NCBI RefSeq assembly: GCF_027498035.1 | Contig: NZ_CP114978.1 | Span: forward strand, 930,001-994,000 | DNA: 64,000 nucleotides | DNA from: Pseudoxanthomonas sp. | GTDB lineage: Bacteria; Pseudomonadota; Gammaproteobacteria; Xanthomonadales; Xanthomonadaceae | Reading direction: 5' to 3' | In this document: positions 57,957 through 64,000 of the stretch, piece by piece | Layout of the letters: every line of letters starts with the position of its first letter | How positions within the stretch are numbered: position 1 is the first letter of the stretch | Notes under the pieces: model-generated | Database searches by the model: none | What the model was told of the DNA's origin: nothing | What the model saw: only the letters and a program-made list of their open reading frames with translations | Made by a program: the position numbers and the translations under genes

Positions 57957-60950
57957 TTACCAGTTCAGGCCGAAGGAAAGCTTGAAGGTGCGCATCGGCG
58001 AGGCCAGCAGCCCGGTCGGTGACGCATACGCGGTATTGAGGTCGCTCGAGGTGCCGGTGTCGGTGCTGTAGGTCGAGTAGTTCACCCAGTTGAACAGGTT
58101 GATGATGTCGGCGCGGACGTTCATCTTGATGTTCGTGCCGGTATCGAGCTCCTTGTTCAACGCCAGGCTGAATTCCTTGTAGCCGAAGGTGTTGTCAGGC
58201 GTGAACTGCTCGATGTAGCACTGCGAGCTGCCCGACAGGCAGTTGTAGCCATACACCGGCGTCTGGCTGGCCAGCGACAGCTTGCCCGACAGGCTGATGT
58301 CGTATGGCAGGTCGTAGATACCGGTGACGACCAGACGGTTCTTTGGAATGCCCGCGGCCTGGTGCCAGCCGTAGCCCGCCATCGATTCGTAGTCCAGTGA
58401 ATAGTGTTCGCCGAACGCACGGTTCTCCTGGGCATCGGAGAACGTATAGGCCACGCTGACACCCCAGCCCGATTCCTTGTCGTAAGGCTTCTCGATCTTC
58501 ATCGCCAGCTGGTTGTTGCGGGTCTCCAGGCCATTGGTGCCCAGCACGATCGCGCTGTAACCATCCGGCGAATCGCTCGGCGCGCCCGAGGTGGTGCCTG
58601 CGGCCAGGAACGAGCCGTCCGCCAGGCGGTTGCCGCGCAGGAACACGAAGCCGTCATGGCTCTCGATCCGGCTCAGCGACACGTCGGTGAACCAGTCGTT
58701 GTTCCAGAAGTGCAGCGTGTTACGCATGCCGATGCTGAACTGGTCCGAGTACGGCACCTTGATGTTGTTGTCGATCAGGTAGATCTCGCGACCACCACCG
58801 CCGGTCGAGCTACTGGACAGCGCAGCCAGGCCTTCCGCGGTTGCATAGCTGTCGTCCCATGCCACGCAGGGCGAGCCCAGGCACGGGTTGTTGGCACTGC
58901 TGAAGTAATAGCTGTAGGACTTGAAGCTGTTGTTGAGCTGCTCCAGGGCCAGGTAATCGAACAGGTTGCGGTCGTAGGCGCGGCCTGCACCGCCGTAGAT
59001 CACGTGCTCCTGGTCGCCGAACAAGTCATACGACGCGCCCAGACGGGGCTGCCACGCATTCTTGAACGCCTTGCGGTTGCTGCCGGTGCTGATGTAGTCG
59101 TTGATGTTGTAGTTGGCGTTGTCCAGGTTGCTCCAGTTCTGCAGCGCGCTGGCCACGTCGCTTGGCGTGACGAAGTTCAGGAACGACGGGGTCTTTTCAT
59201 AGTCGTAGCGCACGCCCAGGTTCAGGGTCCAGTGATCGTTGATCTCCCAGTCGTCCTGCAGGTAGACGCCGTACTGCTTGTTCTTGGAAACGACCGAACC
59301 ACCACTGCTGTCGTCGCCCCAGCTGACCTTGTACGGCGTGTCGGTGTCAGTGAGGATGTTGTAGTAGTACTGCGGGTTGGCCGGGTTGATCTGGGTCGAA
59401 TCCAGTTCCACCGACTTGTACTTGAAGCCCACCTTGAAGGTGTGGCTGCCGTGCCACTCCATGCTGTCCAGGGTCAGGTCATCCTGCACCGCCCAGCCCT
59501 TCTGGCCCTTGTCCTGGTAACTGCTGCCCGCACCGGCGGTCAGGATGGTGGTCTGCTCGCTCGCGGTGCTGGTCCCGCTGGCATCGGTGGTGTAAGGCGC
59601 ATAGGCAAGCACATAGCCGACGCCATCGGTCAGCGGGTCCTGGTGCCAGAACGCGCTTTCGTAGCTCAGGTTGAACTCGTTGAGGAAGCGCTGGCCGCTG
59701 TACTGCCAACGCAGGTTGGCGCGCTTTTCTTCCTGGCCGTTGCTGCTGCCATGGCTGTAGGTGGTGGTATCGCCGATGTCGGACAGCTCGTCTTCCTTGC
59801 GGTACTTCGCGGTCAGCTCGAACAGATTGTTGTCACCGATGGTCCAGTCGATCTTGCCGAAAGCCAGGTCTTCCTTGAACGGCGTGCTGTAGCTGGTCAC
59901 CAGGGACTGCAGGGATTCCGGCAGTTCATCCACGCGATCGGAATAGATCGAGCCCGGGATGACCGTGGTCGGCGTGGTGTACTCCTTGTTTTCATACGCA
60001 ATGAAGAAGTGCGCGCGGTCCTTGAGGATCGGCCCACTGAACGTCGCGCCCCACTCGGTTTCGGCGAAATCATCGCGCTCACCGGCCTTCTTCTCGAGCG
60101 GACTTTCAGCGCGCCAGCTGTCGTTGGTGGTGTCCCAGAAAAAGCTGCCATGGAAATCATTGGTGCCTGACTTGGTCGAGGCCACGATCGCAGCACTGCT
60201 CACCTGGTCGTACTCGGCCTTGTAGTTGGAGGTGATGACCTTGTACTCACCGATCGCCGACTGCGGGAACGGGTTGCCGCGGCTGGAATCCTGGCCGCTC
60301 ACGCCGCCGGTCAGCACGTAGCTCTTCTGGCTGATGCCATCGATATAGACGTTGGTGCCATCGGCCGAGGTCGCGCCCGAGCGCATCTTGGTATTGCCGT
60401 CGCTGCCGCGGATGAACTGCACGCTGGGCACGGTGTCGGCGACTTCCAGGAAGTTGCGCGTGGCCTGCGGCAGGCGTTCGATCTGGACGTTGGAAATATA
60501 GGTCGCGTTCTCCGAGGTGCGCGTTTCCACCAGTGCCGACGGGGCCGCGGTCACCTTGACCGCACCCAGGTCGGTGGCATCGCCCGCAGGTGCAGCGGCC
60601 GTCTCGCCGAGGTTGAGTGTCGCGGTCTGGCCGACAGCCAGGGTCACGGTCTTGCTGCTCGCCTGGCCGTTGCTGACCACATCGACCTTGTACGAACCCG
60701 GCGGCAGGCCTGCGGCGTTGTAGGCGCCATCGGCAGCAGCCTTGACGGTGCGGCTGAAACCGGTGGCGATGTTGGTCACGGTGATGGTGGTATCGGCCGA
60801 GGCATCACTGACCTGTCCACGCAAGGTGGCAGCGGTCGACTGGGCCATGACGGGCGCGGCGCCCAGCAGCATGCAGCCGGCCAGCGCGCAGGCCAGTACG
60901 GAACGATTGAAACGACGGGATCCAGCGTGGGGGATGGATTGAACTGACAT
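57957..60950 (-). CDS. TonB-dependent receptor, Oar-like
   Basis: 997 residues with a signal peptide (cleavage near VMA-Q37). A carboxypeptidase-regulatory-like domain (about 40-115; LRGQVSDASADTTITVTNIATG, GSYKVDVVSNG) precedes the plug (about 130-260; NVQIERLPQATRNFLEVADTVPSVQF, NVYIDGI) and a long barrel ending in Trp (FKLSFGLNW). This is the Oar-like type common in Xanthomonads. No classical TonB box was pinpointed. Next to levansucrase, levanase and a sugar ABC importer, it probably takes up fructo-oligosaccharides or related glycans across the outer membrane. Substrate is inferred from neighbours only. Confidence 0.92.
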   Translation of the reverse strand: MSVQSIPHAGSRRFNRSVLACALAGCMLLGAAPVMAQSTAATLRGQVSDASADTTITVTNIATGFSRTVKAAADGAYNAAGLPPGSYKVDVVSNGQASSKTVTLAVGQTATLNLGETAAAPAGDATDLGAVKVTAAPSALVETRTSENATYISNVQIERLPQATRNFLEVADTVPSVQFIRGSDGNTKMRSGATSADGTNVYIDGISQKSYVLTGGVSGQDSSRGNPFPQSAIGEYKVITSNYKAEYDQVSSAAIVASTKSGTNDFHGSFFWDTTNDSWRAESPLEKKAGERDDFAETEWGATFSGPILKDRAHFFIAYENKEYTTPTTVIPGSIYSDRVDELPESLQSLVTSYSTPFKEDLAFGKIDWTIGDNNLFELTAKYRKEDELSDIGDTTTYSHGSSNGQEEKRANLRWQYSGQRFLNEFNLSYESAFWHQDPLTDGVGYVLAYAPYTTDASGTSTASEQTTILTAGAGSSYQDKGQKGWAVQDDLTLDSMEWHGSHTFKVGFKYKSVELDSTQINPANPQYYYNILTDTDTPYKVSWGDDSSGGSVVSKNKQYGVYLQDDWEINDHWTLNLGVRYDYEKTPSFLNFVTPSDVASALQNWSNLDNANYNINDYISTGSNRKAFKNAWQPRLGASYDLFGDQEHVIYGGAGRAYDRNLFDYLALEQLNNSFKSYSYYFSSANNPCLGSPCVAWDDSYATAEGLAALSSSSTGGGGREIYLIDNNIKVPYSDQFSIGMRNTLHFWNNDWFTDVSLSRIESHDGFVFLRGNRLADGSFLAAGTTSGAPSDSPDGYSAIVLGTNGLETRNNQLAMKIEKPYDKESGWGVSVAYTFSDAQENRAFGEHYSLDYESMAGYGWHQAAGIPKNRLVVTGIYDLPYDISLSGKLSLASQTPVYGYNCLSGSSQCYIEQFTPDNTFGYKEFSLALNKELDTGTNIKMNVRADIINLFNWVNYSTYSTDTGTSSDLNTAYASPTGLLASPMRTFKLSFGLNW

Positions 60951-61359
60951 TAAAGAACCCTCTCTTTCTTATTGTTGATCGTCAGACACTCCCGGGATCC
61001 CAATGGACCCGGGCAACGGTTACGGCACGCGGACGTGCCCTCCCAACTCCACGGCGCAAGGCCGTGTTCCGTGCGGGTCGATCTGCGTCGACCCCGCGCG
61101 ATATCGCATCGCCAACTGGCGACACCTGATGCCCTCATGCGTCACTGCGCGACAGCCGGATTGCGTGACCGACGCACGCTGACGCAGATTGCGGGCAGCA
61201 GAAACCCTGGTGCCGACAACGCACCCAGGCGAAAAAATCTCCTATGCAATGGCCGTCGCGCGCCGCGCGACGACGATGTCGACTCAGATCAAACGCGCCT
61301 CCGCGTACTCCGGAACAGACTTGGGAGCACGCACGCATCGATACGACGGGATGAGAATC
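60951..61359. other. 409 bp region between ABC permease genes and receptor gene, with a structured leader
   Basis: No gene here. In the direction of the receptor gene there are three hairpins: CCCGGGATCC/GGACCCGGG (60991-61013, one bulge), GGCACG/CGTGCC with loop CGGA (61024-61039), and CACGGC/GCCGTG (61050-61066). A GTAACCGTTGC motif at 61013-61024 has the central CG of a LacI-type operator. A 10-base palindrome GCGATATCGC lies at 61098-61107. Confidence 0.55.
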
Positions 61360-61366
61360 TCATCCC
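61348..61366. promoter_or_regulatory. 19 bp palindrome over the end of the second permease gene
   Basis: GGGATGAGA and TCTCATCCC flank one central A, a perfect 9+1+9 palindrome, and it covers the stop codon of the downstream permease gene (stop at 61360-61362). It may be a terminator stem or an operator; no T tract follows. Confidence 0.4.
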
Positions 61367-62196
61367 TTTACGCTTCCCAACAGCAGACCTTGGATGTAGT
61401 AACGCTGCAGCAACAGGAACAGCGACAGCACCGGCACGATCGTGACCACGGCACCGGCCATCATCATCTCCACGTCCATCACGTGCTCGCGCGACAGCGA
61501 GGCCAGCGCCACCGGCAACGTGTACTTGTCCTGGTCGGTCAGCACGATCAGCGGCCACATGAAGTCGTTCCATGCCGCCATGAAGGTGAAGATAGACAAG
61601 GTGACCAGCACCGGCTTGAGCATCGGCAGCACGATCTGGAAGAAGATCCGCATCTCGCCGGCACCATCCATGCGTGCCGCTTCCAGCAGTTCGTCGGGAA
61701 TGCTGCGCGCGTACTGACGCACCAGGAAGATCCCGAACACCGTCGCCAGCGCCGGCACGATCACGCCGCCAAAGCTGTTGACCAGGTGCAGCTGCTTCAT
61801 CAGCAGGAACAGTGGCAGCATCGCCACCTGTGCCGGGATCACCAGCGCGGCCATCAGCACCTGGAAGAGCCGCTCGCGCCCGACAAAGCGCAGCTTGGCG
61901 AAGGCATAGCCCGCCATCGTGTTGAACAACAGCGAGCCCAGCGTGATCGCCACCGATACCAGCAGGCTGTTGACGAAATTGCGCGCCATGCCCGTGCGCT
62001 CGAACAGCGCGTGGTAGTTGGCCAGGGTCGAGCTGCTGGGCAGCATCGGCGGAGGGAAACGACTGGCCTCGCCGGGCGGCATGAACGACACCGACACCAT
62101 CCATGCCAGTGGCGCCAGGCTGATGATCGCGATCACCAGCAGCGCGCCATTGACCAGGATCGCGTTCCAACGGGTGCCACCGACTTCGCGGCTCAT
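61360..62196 (-). CDS. Sugar ABC transporter permease, MalG-like
   Basis: 278 residues. Six transmembrane segments; the EAA loop is seen in ELLEAARMDGAGEMRIFFQIVLPMLKPVL (near 180-210), typical of MalG-type permeases that contact the ATPase. The N-terminus (NAILVNGALLVIAIISLAPLAWMVSVSF) and the pairing with a MalF-like gene support this. The start codon overlaps the stop of the upstream permease gene by ATGA. The ATPase of this importer is not in the visible part of the cluster. Confidence 0.9.
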   Translation of the reverse strand: MSREVGGTRWNAILVNGALLVIAIISLAPLAWMVSVSFMPPGEASRFPPPMLPSSSTLANYHALFERTGMARNFVNSLLVSVAITLGSLLFNTMAGYAFAKLRFVGRERLFQVLMAALVIPAQVAMLPLFLLMKQLHLVNSFGGVIVPALATVFGIFLVRQYARSIPDELLEAARMDGAGEMRIFFQIVLPMLKPVLVTLSIFTFMAAWNDFMWPLIVLTDQDKYTLPVALASLSREHVMDVEMMMAGAVVTIVPVLSLFLLLQRYYIQGLLLGSVKG

Positions 62197-63074
62197 ACCA
62201 AATCCTTTTTGCGGCCGAAGCGCAGCATCACGGTGGTCACCGCCAGGATGATCAGGAACAGCAGGAACGCCACGGCCGACGCGCGACCGAGGTTCCACCA
62301 CTTGAAGCCTTCTTCGAACATGAAATACAGCACGCTGACCGTGCTCTGCAGCGGGTCGCCGCGGGTCATGACGTAAGGTTCGGCGAACAGCTGGAAGTAA
62401 CCGGAAATGGTGATCACGCCGACCACCAGCAGCACCGGGCCCAACATCGGCAGGGTGATGTGCAGGAACTGCTTCCAGCGGTTGGCGCCATCGATGCGCG
62501 CGGCCTCGTACAGGTCCTGCGGGATCGCCTGCAGGCCGGCCAGGAAGATCACCATGTTGTAGCCGAAGTTCTTCCACACCGCGAACAGCATGATGGTCGG
62601 CATGGCCCAGTGCGGGTCGCCCAGCCAGTCGATCGGCGAGATGCCGATGTGCTCCAGCGCGTAGTTCACCAAGCCATAGCGGGTATGGAACAGATAGCGC
62701 CAGATCACCGCCACCGCGACCAGGGTGGTCACCACCGGCGCAAACAGCGCGGTGCGGAACAGCGCCTTGAAGCGCGCGGCCGGGGCATTGAGCAGCAGCG
62801 CTGCGCCCAACGAAGCGGCGATGGACATCGGCACGCCCAGCAGGACGAAGTAAGTCGTGTTCCACAACGACTTCCAGAACATCGGCGTCTGCAGCAGGTC
62901 GATGTAGTTGCCCAGCGCGACAAAGCGCAGGTTGTGCAGGTCGGCCAGCGAATACAGGTCGAAATCGGTGACGCTCAGGGCCAGTGCCGACAGCACCGGC
63001 AGGCCGAAGAACACGCCCAGTACGATCAGCGACGGCCCGGCGAAGATCCAGCCGGCGAGTGAGTTCTGCTTCAT
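62193..63074 (-). CDS. Sugar ABC transporter permease, MalF-like
   Basis: 293 residues, six transmembrane segments. The EAA loop reads DLYEAARIDGANRWKQFLHITLPMLGPVL near 200-228. The N-terminus WIFAGPSLIVLGVFFGLPVLSALALSVTDFDLY is that of binding-protein-dependent sugar permeases (MalF/UgpA group). It is joined to the solute-binding gene upstream by an ATGA overlap and to the second permease by another, so all three are one coupled operon. Confidence 0.9.
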   Translation of the reverse strand: MKQNSLAGWIFAGPSLIVLGVFFGLPVLSALALSVTDFDLYSLADLHNLRFVALGNYIDLLQTPMFWKSLWNTTYFVLLGVPMSIAASLGAALLLNAPAARFKALFRTALFAPVVTTLVAVAVIWRYLFHTRYGLVNYALEHIGISPIDWLGDPHWAMPTIMLFAVWKNFGYNMVIFLAGLQAIPQDLYEAARIDGANRWKQFLHITLPMLGPVLLVVGVITISGYFQLFAEPYVMTRGDPLQSTVSVLYFMFEEGFKWWNLGRASAVAFLLFLIILAVTTVMLRFGRKKDLV

Positions 63075-64000
63075 GGGGTGGCCCTCGCCGTTGGGACATC
63101 GCTGCCGGTGGCGTGGTCGCGTTCGTACATCCAGCGACGCTTGGCCAGGATGTCGTCCACGCGTCCGTCCAGGTCGTTCAGTGCCTTGTCCTGCGACTCA
63201 CCGCCGCGGACCACGCGCTCGGTCGCCAGGCGCATTTCCTGCACGATCCGCTCCCACTCCAGCACCTTCGGCGTCGGCTTGACGCGTTCGAGTTGTTCGG
63301 CGAACGCGCGGGCCAGCGGATCGCCTTCCAGCTGCGGTGTCTGCCAGGTGCTGCGGCGCGGCGGCAGGTCGCCGATCAGGGCGTGGAAGCGCTGCTGGAT
63401 ATCCGGGCGCGACAGGAATTCGACCAGCTTCCAGGCCGCTTCCTTGTTCCTGGAACGCTGGAACAGCACCAGGCTCGACCCGCCGGCGATGCCCGCGCCC
63501 GGACCATGCGGACCTGGCAGCGCCATCGTGCCCCACTGGTCCTTCAACGCCTCTGGCGCGCGGTTGCGGAATTCGCGGATGTTCCAGGGACCGGAAAAGT
63601 AGAACGCGAAGTAGCCGTTGAAGAATTCATCCCAGACGTTGGAGACCTGGGTTTCGGACAGCGGTGGCGCCCAGTGCTGGGTGAAGGTGTTGGCGTAGAA
63701 CGCCAGCGCGCGGCGGAACCCCGGGCTCTGGAAATTGCCGCGGTTGTCATGGTCGCGCAGCAGCGGGTCGTCCTGCTGCAGGCCCAGCGAGAGCTGCTGC
63801 TCGAACTCGTTGAGCGGCATCAGGATCGCGAAACGGTCCTTCCCCACGTGCGCCTTGATCTGCGCCATCGCGGTGTTCCACTCGTCCCAGGTGTTGATCG
63901 GCAGCTTGACCCCGGACTCGCGCAGGATGTCCTTGCGGTAGTACAGCAGCCGCGTATCGACATACCAGGGAATACCAACCAGCTTGCCGTCGATGACATT
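63071..64000 (-). CDS. Extracellular sugar-binding protein of ABC importer, partial (C-terminal part)
   Basis: About 309 residues are visible; the N-terminus with the signal peptide lies past the right edge. The frame is open to the edge and reads LVGIPWYVDTRLLYYRKDILRESGVKLP, the classic substrate-binding protein pattern of family 1 (GKLVGIPWYVDTRLLYYRKDIL). Later come GSSLVLFQRSRNKEAAWKLVEFLSRPDIQQRF and VLEWERIVQEMRLATERVVRGG, both typical of sugar-binding proteins of the MalE/UgpB group. The stop overlaps the start of the MalF-like permease gene. Confidence 0.9.
   Translation of the reverse strand, partial: NVIDGKLVGIPWYVDTRLLYYRKDILRESGVKLPINTWDEWNTAMAQIKAHVGKDRFAILMPLNEFEQQLSLGLQQDDPLLRDHDNRGNFQSPGFRRALAFYANTFTQHWAPPLSETQVSNVWDEFFNGYFAFYFSGPWNIREFRNRAPEALKDQWGTMALPGPHGPGAGIAGGSSLVLFQRSRNKEAAWKLVEFLSRPDIQQRFHALIGDLPPRRSTWQTPQLEGDPLARAFAEQLERVKPTPKVLEWERIVQEMRLATERVVRGGESQDKALNDLDGRVDDILAKRRWMYERDHATGSDVPTARATP

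Noticed and set aside
51283..64000. Horizontally acquired island
   Set aside because: Base composition looks like its surroundings, and no integrase, tRNA or repeat at the edges was seen; transfer cannot be shown.

Overview
The window is a 64 kb piece of a GC-rich gammaproteobacterial chromosome. Gene content points to the Xanthomonadaceae (Stenotrophomonas, Pseudoxanthomonas or Xanthomonas-like): a ligA of 827 codons with family-type insertions, GyrA with glutamine at position 83, an Entner-Doudoroff pair edd-eda next to glk, a MalK-type ATPase gene beside them, an Oar-like TonB-dependent receptor next to glycoside hydrolases, and genes with no leader behind a TACAAT box. No rRNA, tRNA, CRISPR array, transposase or phage gene was seen, and the genus cannot be fixed from the sequence alone.

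Left part (1-21 kb): end of a membrane protein, a GSGD-repeat exported protein, two related DUF2884-like lipoproteins, a divergent LysR regulator/alpha-beta hydrolase pair, a membrane protein running tail to tail into a Crp-type regulator, fumC and purB back to back, a roxA-GNAT-hypothetical operon, the 2-oxoglutarate dehydrogenase genes sucA-sucB-lpdA, a LOG-family nucleosidase, pilH, and a chaperone group (cbpA, hsp20) followed by a peroxiredoxin. Middle part (21-46 kb): a REPIN-like pair of inverted palindromes, the pbpC-alpha-2-macroglobulin operon, gyrA, mtnA, a DUF3011 lipoprotein, epmA-ligA, an opgC-like acyltransferase inserted on the other strand between ligA and zipA, then smc and a large DUF748 AsmA-like protein.

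Right part (46-64 kb) is mostly sugar metabolism. A MalK/UgpC-type ABC ATPase gene carries a 2-nt frameshift. Divergent from it is glk-edd-eda, which phosphorylates glucose and runs the Entner-Doudoroff pathway. Beyond a strong terminator lies a fructan locus: an exported GH68 levansucrase, a divergent GH32 lipoprotein that should hydrolyse fructans, a 1055-residue exported protein with a discoidin-like domain and an (alpha/alpha)6-type glycosidase domain that I cannot assign to a family, an Oar-like TonB-dependent receptor, and an ABC sugar importer (two permeases and a solute-binding protein, the last cut by the window end).

Read together, the right part looks like a make, trim, import and burn system for sucrose/levan: GH68 splits sucrose into levan and glucose, GH32 and the unassigned hydrolase trim the polymer or oligosaccharides, the receptor and ABC importer bring products in, and glk-edd-eda consumes glucose. 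The linked ATPase gene is split by the frameshift, so import may depend on another ATPase, on reassembly of two half-proteins, or the frameshift may be a sequencing error. Functional links are inferred from gene order and families; no function was tested.
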